Under the pieces are notes generated by a model. It had not been told where the DNA came from and searched no databases. It saw only the letters and a program-made list of their open reading frames with translations. A program made the position numbers and the translations under genes. From NCBI GenBank assembly GCA_963724535.1, contig CAVRVD010000019.1, forward strand, positions 163,936-227,935: a stretch of 64,000 bases of DNA, read 5' to 3'. Within the stretch, counting starts at the first letter, position 1; each line of letters starts with the position of its first letter. This document shows positions 1 through 8,884 of the stretch, piece after piece. The stretch comes from JADJPO01 sp963724535. Lineage in GTDB: Bacteria > Actinomycetota > Actinomycetes > Actinomycetales > Kineosporiaceae.

Positions 1-11
1 ACGATCGGCCC

Positions 12-605
12 ATGGCGGGACATCGGGCGCTGGCCGCGGTCGGCCGCAGCGTCGTCGATCTGCTGAACCGGCGGATCGGTGAGCGGCTGCCCGCCCCACC
101 GCGCCCCACGGCCGTTCTGGCCGGCACCGTCGACTTCGACGAGGTGAACAGCAGCCCGACGGCGGTGATCCAGTACCCCGCGATCTCGGTCTACTGCTAC
201 AAGGTCGGCGTCGACACCGAGACCAGACCCGGGTGGTCGGCGGTCTCCAGCGCCGACGGCATCCCGCGCATCCCGCTGCGGATGCACCTGATGATCGCGG
301 CCTGGGACACGGTGGTGGAGAGCGAGCTGGAGTGGCTCGGTCTGGCCGCGCAGATCCTGGAGGGCGAACCCATCCTGTCCGGCCCTCTGTTGCACCCCAG
401 CGGGGACTGGCGACCGGGCGAGATCGTCCAGGTGGTGACCGACGACGTCGCGCTGGAGTCGATGAGCGAAGCCTTCCAGGCGCTGACCACCGACTACCGA
501 CTGAGCCTGCTCTACCAGGCGCGCGTCGTCGTCCTGGAGGGACCCGCCGGATCGACGGACGAATCCGTCACAACTGTCGCCGCTCGGACGGAGACCGTGC
601 CGTGA
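12..605 (+). CDS. DUF4255 family eCIS protein (Pvc16-like, probable tail terminator)
   Basis: The 197-residue protein has the look of the DUF4255/Pvc16 N-terminal family. It starts with a helix (AAVGRSVVDLLNRRI), then has strands around ISVYCYKVGVDTETR and the long central segment LRMHLMIAAWDTVVESELEWLGLA typical of the family. In Afp/PVC particles the family caps the sheath-tube end opposite the baseplate. It is the first visible gene of the eCIS locus, and only 11 bases precede it, so its promoter is outside the window. Its TGA overlaps the GTG start of the next gene (GTGA), so the two are probably translationally coupled. Family assignment is by pattern recognition; the role is known from homologues. 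Confidence 0.85.
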   Translation: MAGHRALAAVGRSVVDLLNRRIGERLPAPPRPTAVLAGTVDFDEVNSSPTAVIQYPAISVYCYKVGVDTETRPGWSAVSSADGIPRIPLRMHLMIAAWDTVVESELEWLGLAAQILEGEPILSGPLLHPSGDWRPGEIVQVVTDDVALESMSEAFQALTTDYRLSLLYQARVVVLEGPAGSTDESVTTVAARTETVP

Positions 606-1450
606 GCCTGGACAGCCTTGAAACCGTGGTGGGTCCCGCCCAGGTACTGCACCGGCTGGCCCTGGGGGTCGAGTGCGTCGACGCCGTCACCGCGCGGCGC
701 ATCCGTACCGAGGTCGCCATGGGCCGCGAGGTGGACCAACGACTCCTGCCTCGCGTGTTCGACGCGCAGTGGCCATGTATCTCTTTGGAACGCAAGGGAA
801 TCGGCCGCGCCCAGATCCGGTTCGACCACACCACTCCGGCAACGGTGCGGCTGCGGCTGGTCGACCCGCTGCGCCGGGTCGTGGCGCGCCGGTTCGATGT
901 GCCGCTATGGACGCTGACCGAGATCCGGGCGGGTGAGGCCGCCCCACCGGTGGTTGCGGCGGCCTCGCGCGTGCTGCGCCCCTGGCTGTGGCCCGGCTCC
1001 GCCGCCGGGCTGCCACGCGGCGCGACGGCGATCCGGGGCACGGTCCGCACCGGCGACACCCCGGTCCGCTGGGCGCGGCTGACCGCCGTCCGGCCCGGAG
1101 ACGGCCCGATCGGGCGCGGTCACGCCGACGAGCGCGGCGAGTTCCTGATCCTGATCACCGACACCGGGTCCCTGCCGCCGCCGGCACCGAGCACCCTCGA
1201 CGTCGACCTGGAGGTCGTCGCGCCCGACCCGGCGACGGCGCCGGACCCCCTCGATCGGTACGCCGACCTGTTGATCGAGCCGTTACTCCGGCCGGCCAAC
1301 CCGCCGCTGCCCGCCGAGCTCGACAACGCCGTGCTGCGCGGCACGGCCGTTCCGGCCGGATACGTCCCCAACACCGCAGTCGTGCCGACGCTGACCGTCA
1401 CGGTCGGCGGCGAACTCACCCTGACCGAGGCGATCCCGTTCGCCGCCTGA
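602..1450 (+). CDS. eCIS-associated accessory protein with carboxypeptidase-regulatory-like segment
   Basis: I do not recognise a named family over the full 282 residues. The GTG start at 602 is chosen because it overlaps the upstream stop and because the following frame stays open with no better start. The N-terminal half is charged and beta-rich. Residues roughly 138-190 (TAIRGTVRTGDTPVRWARL, then GHADERGEFLILI) resemble a transthyretin-like carboxypeptidase regulatory fold, which is common in surface or fibre proteins. There is no signal peptide or membrane segment. Its position between the DUF4255 gene and the sheath, with coupled translation, makes a structural or assembly role likely, but this is inference. 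Confidence 0.75.
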   Translation: MSLDSLETVVGPAQVLHRLALGVECVDAVTARRIRTEVAMGREVDQRLLPRVFDAQWPCISLERKGIGRAQIRFDHTTPATVRLRLVDPLRRVVARRFDVPLWTLTEIRAGEAAPPVVAAASRVLRPWLWPGSAAGLPRGATAIRGTVRTGDTPVRWARLTAVRPGDGPIGRGHADERGEFLILITDTGSLPPPAPSTLDVDLEVVAPDPATAPDPLDRYADLLIEPLLRPANPPLPAELDNAVLRGTAVPAGYVPNTAVVPTLTVTVGGELTLTEAIPFAA

Positions 1451-1472
1451 ACCCGACGAGGAGAAGTGAGCC

Positions 1473-3350
1473 ATGCCCGAGTACTTGACGCCAGCCGTGT
1501 ACGTCGAGGAGACCAGCTTCAGGTCCCGATCCATCGAGGGGGTGCCTACCAGCACCTTCGGCATGGCTGGGCTGACCCGCTACGGGCCGCTGGCCTACCA
1601 GCTCACGCAGCCGCGGGTGACGATGGTCGACAAGCCGACGCTGGTCACCAGCTTCACCGAGTTCGAGCGGGCCTTCGGCAGCCTGGACAACGTGGGGGCC
1701 GGCGTCGACCGGGTCAACTACCTCGCCTATGCGGCGCGGGCCTTCTTCGAGAACGGCGGTCGGCGGCTCTACGTCTGCCGGGTCTTCCCCTTCGCCACCG
1801 TCGACGACGGGTCCGGCAACCAGGTCATCGACGTCGACGCCAACTTCGCCAGGCTGGACCTGTCGGGCACCCCGCCGCTGGCGGTCTGGAGGGCCCGGTG
1901 GCCGGGGGCTACGGGGGCCTCGATCAGTGTCATGGTCGCCTTCCGGCGCAGCAAGAACGTGCTGGTCGGCACCCAGCTCCGGGGCGTCTCACCGGGCGCC
2001 GCGGTCGAGATCGTCGACGACCCGACCGATCTGCCCAAGGACGACGTGGCGCCGGTCGCCGGCAACGTGCGGATCGTGGCGGCCGGGGCGGGCAACACCC
2101 TCGAGCTGCGCAAGGACGACGGCAGCACTGAGGCCCTGCCGTCGGGAAAGGCGGTGTGCCACATCACCCTCGACGTCACCGTGGCGATGGGCGACGTGCG
2201 CCTGGACAGCTACACCGGGCTCGAGCTAGACGCGCTGCACCCCCGAGCGATCAGCAAGGTGCTCGGCGCCGAGCGCCCGACGGACCCGCTCAGCCTGATC
2301 TGGCTCGACCTGGAGCGGCCCGACTCTGGCGGCAACCCGACCCCGCCGGCCACGTCCAGCGAGCTGCTGGGTGCACTGCTCGACCTGGACGACCTCACCT
2401 ACCTGAGCGGCGGGGGGGACGGCGCGGCGCTGTCCCCCGACGACCTAAAGGGCGAGAAGTCCGACCCGGACGACGCGAACAAGGCCGCCACCGGGCTCGC
2501 CGCCCTGGGCGAGATCGACGACATCGCCATCATCGCCACGCCGGACGCCGTCCGGTTCGCCAGCGAGGCCGAGCGCAAGACCGCGGTCGACAACCTGATC
2601 GGGCACTGCGAGCGGCTGCGCTACCGGATCGGGGTCGTGGACCCGCCCAAGGACCAGTCCATCTCCGGCGTGCGCGCCTTCCGATCCCAATACGACACCA
2701 AGTACGCCGCGCTGTACTACCCCTGGGTGGAGATCGTCGACCCGACCGCGACCAATGACCCGGGCGCAGCGCCGGCCACCCTGCAGCTGCCCCCCTCGGG
2801 GTTCACCGCGGGCATCTACGCACGCAGCGACGTCGCGCGCGGCGTCCACAAGGCGCCGGCGAACGAGGTGGTGCTGGGCATCACCCGGTTCATGCAGAAC
2901 GTCACCTTCGACCGGCAGTCGGTGCTCAACCCGGAGGGGATCAACGCATTGCGGTTCTTCCCCGGCCGCAGCAACCGGATCTGGGGCGCCCGGACGATGA
3001 GCTCGGACCCGGAGTGGAAGTACGTCAACGTCCGCCGGCTGTTCATCTACCTCGAGCACTCGATCGAGAAGAGCACCCAGTGGGCCGTGTTCGAGCCGAA
3101 CAACGAGGCGCTGTGGGCCAACATCCGCCAGACCGTCTCAGACTTCCTGCTCGCCACCTGGCGCACCGGGGCCCTGATGGGCACCAAGCCGGAGGAGGCC
3201 TTCTTCGTCCGCTGCGACCGGACCACGATGACCCAGAACGACCTCGACAACGGCAGGCTGATCTGCCTGATCGGCGTGGCCCCGACCTACCCGGCCGAGT
3301 TCGTCATCTTCCGGATCGGCCAGTGGACGGCCAGCGCGCAGCAGAGCTGA
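1473..3350 (+). CDS. Contractile tail sheath protein 1
   Basis: The 625-residue protein is a phage-type tail sheath. The N-terminus (PEYLTPAVYVEETSFRSRSI) is the sheath arm. The C-terminal domain carries the signature string from WGARTMSSDPEWKYVNVRR through ALWANIRQTVSDFLLATWRTGAL and the terminal FFVRCD and GVAPTYPAEFVIFRI. Sheath subunits polymerise around the inner tube, and their contraction drives the tube outward. The central region (about 190-340) is a large variable insertion. The ATG is preceded by GAGGAGAAG, a strong ribosome binding site. It is immediately followed by a tube gene, forming sheath-tube module 1. It is longer than minimal sheaths because of the insertion. Identification is confident. 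Confidence 0.97.
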   Translation: MPEYLTPAVYVEETSFRSRSIEGVPTSTFGMAGLTRYGPLAYQLTQPRVTMVDKPTLVTSFTEFERAFGSLDNVGAGVDRVNYLAYAARAFFENGGRRLYVCRVFPFATVDDGSGNQVIDVDANFARLDLSGTPPLAVWRARWPGATGASISVMVAFRRSKNVLVGTQLRGVSPGAAVEIVDDPTDLPKDDVAPVAGNVRIVAAGAGNTLELRKDDGSTEALPSGKAVCHITLDVTVAMGDVRLDSYTGLELDALHPRAISKVLGAERPTDPLSLIWLDLERPDSGGNPTPPATSSELLGALLDLDDLTYLSGGGDGAALSPDDLKGEKSDPDDANKAATGLAALGEIDDIAIIATPDAVRFASEAERKTAVDNLIGHCERLRYRIGVVDPPKDQSISGVRAFRSQYDTKYAALYYPWVEIVDPTATNDPGAAPATLQLPPSGFTAGIYARSDVARGVHKAPANEVVLGITRFMQNVTFDRQSVLNPEGINALRFFPGRSNRIWGARTMSSDPEWKYVNVRRLFIYLEHSIEKSTQWAVFEPNNEALWANIRQTVSDFLLATWRTGALMGTKPEEAFFVRCDRTTMTQNDLDNGRLICLIGVAPTYPAEFVIFRIGQWTASAQQS

Positions 3351-3401
3351 CCGCACCGGTCGACTCATTCGACACCCACCACGTGAGCGGAAGGACCTCC
3401 C

Positions 3402-3857
3402 ATGACAGTGCGGGACAACCCCTACGGCGCCTTCAACTTCATCGTCCGCCTGGGCAACGAGGGCGGCGAGGACCAGATCGTCGGCGGCTTCGCCGACGTC
3501 AGCGGGCTCGGCAACGAGGTGAAGTTCTCCGAGTACCGCAACGGCAACGACCCGGAGAATCACGTCCGCAAGATCGCCAACACCGACAGCACCGACGACG
3601 TGACCCTCAAGCGGGGCGTGATCGGGGACCTGCGCCTGTTCGAATGGCTCAAGGCGACGCGGGAGGGCGACCACGACCCGAGGACCGTCACCATCACCTT
3701 GCTCACCGAGGCCAAGGAGCCTGCGGTGCGGTGGATCCTGCAGGCCGCCCAGCCCAAGAAGTGGGTCGGACCCACGCTGGCCGCCAAGGGCGGCGGAGAG
3801 GTCGCCATGGAGGAGCTGCAGCTGGTGGCCGAGCGGATCGACTTCGAGTCGGTCTGA
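3402..3857 (+). CDS. Tail tube protein 1 (gp19-like)
   Basis: The 151-residue protein matches the T4 gp19-like tube family in length and layout. It opens with DNPYGAFNFIVRL, followed by GGFADVSGLGNEVKFSEYRNG. The segment VTLKRGVIGDLRLFEWL and a C-terminal EELQLVAERIDFE complete the usual pattern. Tube subunits form stacked hexameric rings inside the sheath and carry or guide cargo. The start has AAGGACC about seven bases upstream. It follows sheath 1 by about 50 bp and precedes sheath 2 by 13 bp, so it belongs to the same transcript. Confidence 0.96.
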   Translation: MTVRDNPYGAFNFIVRLGNEGGEDQIVGGFADVSGLGNEVKFSEYRNGNDPENHVRKIANTDSTDDVTLKRGVIGDLRLFEWLKATREGDHDPRTVTITLLTEAKEPAVRWILQAAQPKKWVGPTLAAKGGGEVAMEELQLVAERIDFESV

Positions 3858-3870
3858 GGCGGGCGGCCCT

Positions 3871-5859
3871 GTGACTGCCGGTCTGTCCCTCGGTGCACCC
3901 GGGATCTACCGCTCGGCCGCACCGGCACCCCCGAGCGGTGTCCAGCCGGTTCGGCTGGACGCAACCGGGTTCGTCGGCCTGGCCTTCCGCGGCCCGGCGA
4001 ACGACCCGGTGGCGGTGTCGAGCTGGTCGCAGTTCGTCGAGGTCTTCGGGGGCGCGACCGATGCCGACGCCGGCCCGTGCCCGGGGCACCTGCCCCGCGC
4101 CGTCCGAGCCTTCTTCGACCAGGGTGGACTGACCGCCTGGGTGTGCCGGATGGTGCCGGTCGACCCCGACGAGCGGGCCATCGCCAGGTTCGAGCTGCCC
4201 GGGCTGGACGCCGAGCTCGTCGCCGCCGACGAGGGCAGCTGGGGCGGGCGGCTCGAGGTGACCGTGGGCTACGGCAGCGGATCCCCGCTGCGCGGTCCGA
4301 CCGGTACCTCGGCAGCGGCCAGTGCGACCGGCGACGGGACGCCGGGGTCGTGGTCCGGGCCGCCGGACGAGGACCCGGCACGGCTGCTGGTGCTCGGCGA
4401 CGTTGCAGCCCTACCGACCCGCTCGCTGCTGCTGGTCAGCCCGGTGCGATCGCGGCCAACCGGAACGCTGCACTGGGTGTTGGAGCAGCGGCTGTGGCCG
4501 CTCAGCGGTGGTGGGCGGGTACGGATCCTGACCATCGACCCTCCGCTGCCGCTGTTCGCGCGCGGCCCGGGCGGCACCGTGAACGTCCGCGTGGTCACCG
4601 CGACCATCGACGTGCTCGACCGGGACCCACTGCACCGCCGCGCCGAGCGGATCACCGACTTAGGCCTGCACCCGGACCATCCACGCTTCCCCGCCCGGCA
4701 GCTGCCGCCGGACCACCCGCGCCATCCGGGGACGGTACTTTCGGCCGGGGCCCGGCTGATCCGCACCGGCGAGGGGTGGGGCGAGGACATCGCCGCACGG
4801 GACGGCACCCTGTCGTCGGTGACCGCCCGATTGGTGCACGGCGGCCTGGACCGCTTCGAGGCGATCGGCGCAGCCAGCCTGTTTGACCTCGACTCCCCGG
4901 ACGGCGACCTGCTCGACGAGACTCCGAACCATGTCGGCGTCGACCGGATCGGCCGAGTGGACGACCTCGGGCTGCTCTGCGTCCCCGATCTGACCTGGAC
5001 CGGCGCCGCGGGTCATCTCGACGCACGAGCCAGCGAGAACCTGGCCGAGATCTCCGAGCGCCAGTCGAGGCTGGTGGCCGTGGCACGGCTGCGGCGGCGC
5101 TTCGTCGCCCTGCTGGATGCGCCGTCCCGACTGTCGACGTCCGACCTGCTGCGCTGGCGCGCAGACTTCGACTGCGACTACGCCGCCGCCTATCACCCGT
5201 GGCTCGCCGTGCCGGGGGACGGCCCTGACCGCCGCGCCGTGTCGGTCCCGCCGTCCGCGGTGGCCGCCGGCGTGATCGCTGCGCGCGAGAACCGGCTGGG
5301 TCTGGCCTGGGGACCGGCCAACGAGGTCGCTGCCGGGGTCGTGACAGCCGACGACCTGGTCACGGACGCCGTCCACGATCAGCTGCACCTCGCGGGCATC
5401 AACGTGTTCCGCGCCGAGCGCGACGGCTTCCGGCTCACCGCCGCGCGCACCCTCAGCACCGACGCGAGGTATCGACAGCTCAGTGTGCGTCGCCTAATGA
5501 CGATGATCGCCCTGATCGTGGAGCGCAAGGCCCAGGCGCTGGTGTTCGAACCGAACACGGCGCAGCTGCGAGCCGCTCTGTTCCACACTCTGACCCAGTC
5601 CCTGCGCGACCTCTTCCGCCGCGGGGCCTTTGCCGGCGACACCGAGCAGTCCTCGTACTTCGTGCGCTGCGACGACCGGCTCAACCCGGCCTCCTCACAG
5701 GCAGCCGGTCGGCTGGTCGCCGAGATCGGCGTCGCCCCGTCCAGTCCGCTGGAGTACCTGGTGCTGCGGATCAGCCAGGACACCGACGGCGGCACCACGG
5801 TCACTCCGCTCGTCCCGGCCGGAGCGGCCTCGTCCACCTCCCCGGAGAGTGGGCCATGA
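3871..5859 (+). CDS. Contractile tail sheath protein 2
   Basis: The 662-residue protein starts at GTG and is a second, diverged sheath. The N-terminus reads LGAPGIYRSAAPAPPSGVQ. The C-terminal sheath domain shows FRAERDGFRLTAARTLSTD, then RQLSVRRLMTMIALIVERKAQA and the ending SSYFVRCDDRLNPAS with LEYLVLRI. It shares the terminal fold with sheath 1 but little of the middle, so it is not a recent duplicate. Loci of this type often encode two or more sheath paralogues that can form different segments of one sheath or alternative particles. Its stop overlaps the ATG of tube 2 (ATGA), which pairs it with that tube as module 2. Confidence 0.95.
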   Translation: MTAGLSLGAPGIYRSAAPAPPSGVQPVRLDATGFVGLAFRGPANDPVAVSSWSQFVEVFGGATDADAGPCPGHLPRAVRAFFDQGGLTAWVCRMVPVDPDERAIARFELPGLDAELVAADEGSWGGRLEVTVGYGSGSPLRGPTGTSAAASATGDGTPGSWSGPPDEDPARLLVLGDVAALPTRSLLLVSPVRSRPTGTLHWVLEQRLWPLSGGGRVRILTIDPPLPLFARGPGGTVNVRVVTATIDVLDRDPLHRRAERITDLGLHPDHPRFPARQLPPDHPRHPGTVLSAGARLIRTGEGWGEDIAARDGTLSSVTARLVHGGLDRFEAIGAASLFDLDSPDGDLLDETPNHVGVDRIGRVDDLGLLCVPDLTWTGAAGHLDARASENLAEISERQSRLVAVARLRRRFVALLDAPSRLSTSDLLRWRADFDCDYAAAYHPWLAVPGDGPDRRAVSVPPSAVAAGVIAARENRLGLAWGPANEVAAGVVTADDLVTDAVHDQLHLAGINVFRAERDGFRLTAARTLSTDARYRQLSVRRLMTMIALIVERKAQALVFEPNTAQLRAALFHTLTQSLRDLFRRGAFAGDTEQSSYFVRCDDRLNPASSQAAGRLVAEIGVAPSSPLEYLVLRISQDTDGGTTVTPLVPAGAASSTSPESGP

Positions 5860-6374
5860 CTGTGTCGACGGACCTGGTTCAGACGTTCCGGTTCTCTGTG
5901 ACCCTCACCGTGTCCCCAGGTGCCCGCCAGGCCGAGCCTGCGGCGTTGGGCAACGGGCTCTTCGCCGAGTGCTCGGGGCTCGAGCTGGAGGCGGACGTTC
6001 GCGAATACCTGGAGGGCGGGCGCAACGACGGTGTGGTCCGCCGGGTCGGCCGGGCCAAGCTCTCACCGATCGTGCTCAAACGCGGCATGTTCATCGGCGG
6101 CGACGGCACCGCTGCGGACACCGCGCTCTGGGACTGGATCACCACCATGGTCACCGGCACCCTGCCCATCCCCCGCTACGACGGGATGGTCCAGGTGTTC
6201 GCGCCCAACGGCCGATCGGAGGTGGCGCGCTGGGTCTTCGACCGGGGGCTGGCGAGCAAGGTGACCGGCCCCTCACTGAACGCCCGGACTGGTGATATCG
6301 CCATCGAGGAATTGCACATCGTCCACGAGGGCCTGCGACTGTCCCGACCGTCCGCGGGAGGTGTCCCGGCATGA
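5856..6374 (+). CDS. Tail tube protein 2 (gp19-like)
   Basis: The 172-residue protein is a second gp19-type tube subunit. It has the N-terminal FRFSVTLTV strand, ECSGLELEADVREYLEGG (equivalent to the VSGLG...YRNG region of tube 1), the KLSPIVLKRGMFIGGDGT turn, and the C-terminal IAIEELHIVHEGLRL. In many contractile systems one tube paralogue makes the bulk tube and another makes the ring that joins tube to baseplate; which is which cannot be told here. Its ATG overlaps the stop of sheath 2, and its own stop overlaps the next start at 6371, giving tight coupling. Confidence 0.95.
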   Translation: MTVSTDLVQTFRFSVTLTVSPGARQAEPAALGNGLFAECSGLELEADVREYLEGGRNDGVVRRVGRAKLSPIVLKRGMFIGGDGTAADTALWDWITTMVTGTLPIPRYDGMVQVFAPNGRSEVARWVFDRGLASKVTGPSLNARTGDIAIEELHIVHEGLRLSRPSAGGVPA

Positions 6375-7558
6375 GCGAGCAGCGACCGGCCAAGGCAGTG
6401 ATCTACCGACTCAAGGAGGCCCGGGCCGGCACCGCCGAACGGCCGCCCACGGTGGCGGTGGACGGCGACCCGATCCCGGTGCAGTTCAACCCGACCACCT
6501 TGAAGGTCGAGCGCACCAACGACACCAGCGGCGGCTCCACCACCCGGGCCCAGAGACGGAACCGCCCCAACGAGGGCCATGCCACGTTGAGCCTGGATCT
6601 CGAGTACGACACCGCGGAGGGCGGGCCGGACGGTGAGGTCCTGGACGTCAGGGTGCGAACCCAGGACCTACGCCAGTTCGCCGAGCCACCCTCCGGCCAG
6701 CCGAAGGAGGCGCCGCCCCGGCTCCGGTTCGTCTGGGGGAACTTCAGCTTCGACGGCATTGTCAGCCGGATCAGCGAGGAGATCGACTACTTCGCCGCCG
6801 ACGGGACGGCGTTGCGGGCCAAGATCAGCCTGACCATCACCGGGCAGGATGAGGCCTTCGAGTCCAACGCCACGGGCCCGGGTGCCCGCGACGACACCGG
6901 GGCCACGGCACCTGGGGGTGGGTCGTCGGGCCCCGCCGGCACTGGCGGCGGCACGGGACCGGGCAGTGGCCCCACCAGTACCCCGAACCGCGCGGTCGAC
7001 GCGCTGGACGGCGAGAGCGTGCAACAGGCTCTGAGCCGCCAGGGGCTCGACCCGGCGACGTGGCGCTCTGCGATGGCCGGGCTGGACAGTCCGCTGGGGC
7101 TCGGTGTGGGCGTCCAGCTGCAGGTGGACGCCTCGATCTCGGCCGGTGCCGGCCTCGGCGTGTCGGCCGGTTTCAGCGCCGGCGTCTCGGCCGGCGCCTC
7201 GGTGGGGCTGTCGGCCGGGTTGTCGGCGGCGGCCGGTGCCGGCCTCGCGGCCGGGGTCACCGCAGGCGCCTCGGCCGGTTTCTCGGCCGGTGGCACGGTG
7301 GGCGCCTCGGCCCAGGCGTCGGCCAGTTTCGCGCTCTCGGCGGTCGGTGGGGTGGAGGCCGCGGCGCAGGGCGTGCTGGCGGCCCGCGCGGACGCCGGGG
7401 TGGCGGCGGCCCGTGGCTCGTTCGCTGTCCCCGGGTCGGTCTCGGCGTCCGCGGGGATCTCGGCGTCCGCAACGACGGGTGGGGCGGCCCGGGTGGACAC
7501 TCGTGCCGTCACCTACGGCAGCGGGGTACCGCTGAAACCGCCGGCGACGCTGCGGTGA
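6371..7558 (+). CDS. CIS tube/baseplate adaptor (Pvc7-like, degenerate LysM) with SAG-repeat tail
   Basis: The 395-residue protein has three parts. Residues 1-165 match the N-terminal domain of Pvc7/Afp7-type proteins, with the family motif VQFNPTTLKVER at 37-48 and a conserved LRFVWGNFSFDGIVSRI stretch. After a Gly/Pro/Ser linker, residues about 213-252 (GESVQQALSRQGLDPATWR, then DSPLGLGVGVQL) look like a degenerate LysM domain, the usual C-terminus of this family. Residues about 245-345 are an added tail dominated by SAG, GAS and AGV repeats. Family members join tube and baseplate. The tail could be disordered or glycine-zipper-like; its role is unknown. It overlaps the upstream tube gene by 4 bp. 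Confidence 0.88.
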   Translation: MSEQRPAKAVIYRLKEARAGTAERPPTVAVDGDPIPVQFNPTTLKVERTNDTSGGSTTRAQRRNRPNEGHATLSLDLEYDTAEGGPDGEVLDVRVRTQDLRQFAEPPSGQPKEAPPRLRFVWGNFSFDGIVSRISEEIDYFAADGTALRAKISLTITGQDEAFESNATGPGARDDTGATAPGGGSSGPAGTGGGTGPGSGPTSTPNRAVDALDGESVQQALSRQGLDPATWRSAMAGLDSPLGLGVGVQLQVDASISAGAGLGVSAGFSAGVSAGASVGLSAGLSAAAGAGLAAGVTAGASAGFSAGGTVGASAQASASFALSAVGGVEAAAQGVLAARADAGVAAARGSFAVPGSVSASAGISASATTGGAARVDTRAVTYGSGVPLKPPATLR

Positions 7559-7618
7559 CGCCGTCCGGCGATTCTGGTCGGATCAGGGGGCCCGACGAGA
7601 CCGGTGAGGTGATCGGCG

Positions 7619-7792
7619 ATGGCCGTGCATGTGGGCGAGCTGCACACCGACATCCGTCCGGCCGACTCCGAGGTCGCCGCCGGTGACGACCAGCCCGGCG
7701 GCGGCCGCACCACCGAGGAGCTCTGGGAGGAGTCCCGGGGCCGGTCGGCCTGGATCGCCGAGCGCACGGCGGCAACCGGCTTCGACGACTGA
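7619..7792 (+). CDS. Small eCIS protein (57 aa, DUF5908-like position and size)
   Basis: A 58-codon reading frame starts at ATG 7619 and ends at TGA 7790-7792, seven bases before the next start. The product begins MAVHVGELHTDIRPADSE and ends RTAATGFDD. The acidic, polar composition and a GAGGTGATC ribosome-binding-like stretch upstream support translation. Afp/PVC-type loci carry a tiny protein of 50-60 residues (DUF5908) beside the Pvc7-like gene. This gene has the right size and place, but sequence similarity is too weak for me to claim the family outright. It fills what would otherwise be a 240-bp gap. Confidence 0.7.
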   Translation: MAVHVGELHTDIRPADSEVAAGDDQPGGGRTTEELWEESRGRSAWIAERTAATGFDD

Positions 7793-7798
7793 GCCGCC

Positions 7799-8884
7799 AT
7801 GACCGAGTCGATGTTCGCGCCGGCCGGGCCGGTCTTCTCCGTCGACGGCGAGCGGGTGCCGAGCCTGGCCCGGGACTGCGTGCGGCTGGAGATCGAGGAG
7901 GGCGTCGAGGGCCTGCGGACCCTGCGCCTGCGTGCCTTCGCCACCGGTGCGGGTGCCAGCGGGCCGCCCGACCGGATGATCTACCTGGACGGCGGCGCCG
8001 TGGACTTCGGCAAGCAGCTGACGGTGTCGATCGGGCCGTCCGGCGGCCAGCGCACCGTGTTCGACGGCGCGGTGTCGGCGATCGAGGCGGTCTTCGAGGA
8101 CGGCCAGCCGCCGATGGTGGTGATCTTTGCGGAGGACGCGCTGATGCGGCTGAGGATGACCCGGCGACTGCGCACCTACGCCGACGTCACCGACGCCGAC
8201 CTTGCCCAGGCCGTCGCCGACGAGCACGGGCTGGCCAGCGAGGTGGACGTGGACGGGCCACGCTACGACGTCGTCCAGCAGCTGAACCAGAGTGACCTGG
8301 CGTTCCTGCGGGATCGGGCGCGGCTCGTCCAGGCCGAGCTCTGGTGCGAGGGGCGCACCCTGCACATGGCCACCCGGCCCCGGCGTCAGGGCACCGAGCT
8401 GACGCTGGTCCAGGCCAATCACTTGCTGTCCGTTCGGCTGTGCGCCGACCTGGCGCACCAGCGCAGCGAGGTCGTGGTCACCGGCTACGACGCGTCCGCC
8501 GCCGATGTGATCGACGAACGCGCGCAGGCGGAGACGGTCGACGCCGAGATCAGCTCCGGCCGAACCGGTCCGCGGGTCGTCGAACAGGCACTGGGCGCCG
8601 CCACGTCGCTACGAGTGCGTGAGGCAGCGCTGACCGGCGAGGAGGCCCGCGCCTGGGCGCAGGCCGAGATGCTGCGTCGAGCACGGCGTTTCGTGTCCGT
8701 CACCGGGACGACACGCGGCTCCCCGGACATGGTGGTGGGCAGCCGGCTGACCCTGCAGGAGGTCGGGGCGCCGTTCGAGGGGCCGGGCTACTACGTCACC
8801 CGGATCCGCCACACCGTCGACCTGGTCCGCGGGCTACGCACCTACTTCGAGGCCGAACGCGCAACCGTTAACGAGGTGACCTGA
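7799..8884 (+). CDS. Phage late control D / VgrG N-terminal-like spike hub protein
   Basis: The 361-residue protein resembles gpD/Pvc8 N-terminal hub proteins. It has an early beta domain (FSVDGERVPSLARDCVRLEI), the segment GGQRTVFDGAVSAIEAVFEDG, a helical ADLAQAVADEHGLASEVDV region, and NQSDLAFLRDRARLVQAEL, a hallmark of phage late control D. The C-terminal part includes GSRLTLQEVGAPFEGPGYYV and TVDLVRGLRTYFEAER. Three copies would form the hub that joins the tube to the spike. In PVC the hub and needle are one protein; here they are split, with the needle encoded by the next gene, which starts on the last base of this one (TGATG overlap). Confidence 0.92.
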   Translation: MTESMFAPAGPVFSVDGERVPSLARDCVRLEIEEGVEGLRTLRLRAFATGAGASGPPDRMIYLDGGAVDFGKQLTVSIGPSGGQRTVFDGAVSAIEAVFEDGQPPMVVIFAEDALMRLRMTRRLRTYADVTDADLAQAVADEHGLASEVDVDGPRYDVVQQLNQSDLAFLRDRARLVQAELWCEGRTLHMATRPRRQGTELTLVQANHLLSVRLCADLAHQRSEVVVTGYDASAADVIDERAQAETVDAEISSGRTGPRVVEQALGAATSLRVREAALTGEEARAWAQAEMLRRARRFVSVTGTTRGSPDMVVGSRLTLQEVGAPFEGPGYYVTRIRHTVDLVRGLRTYFEAERATVNEVT

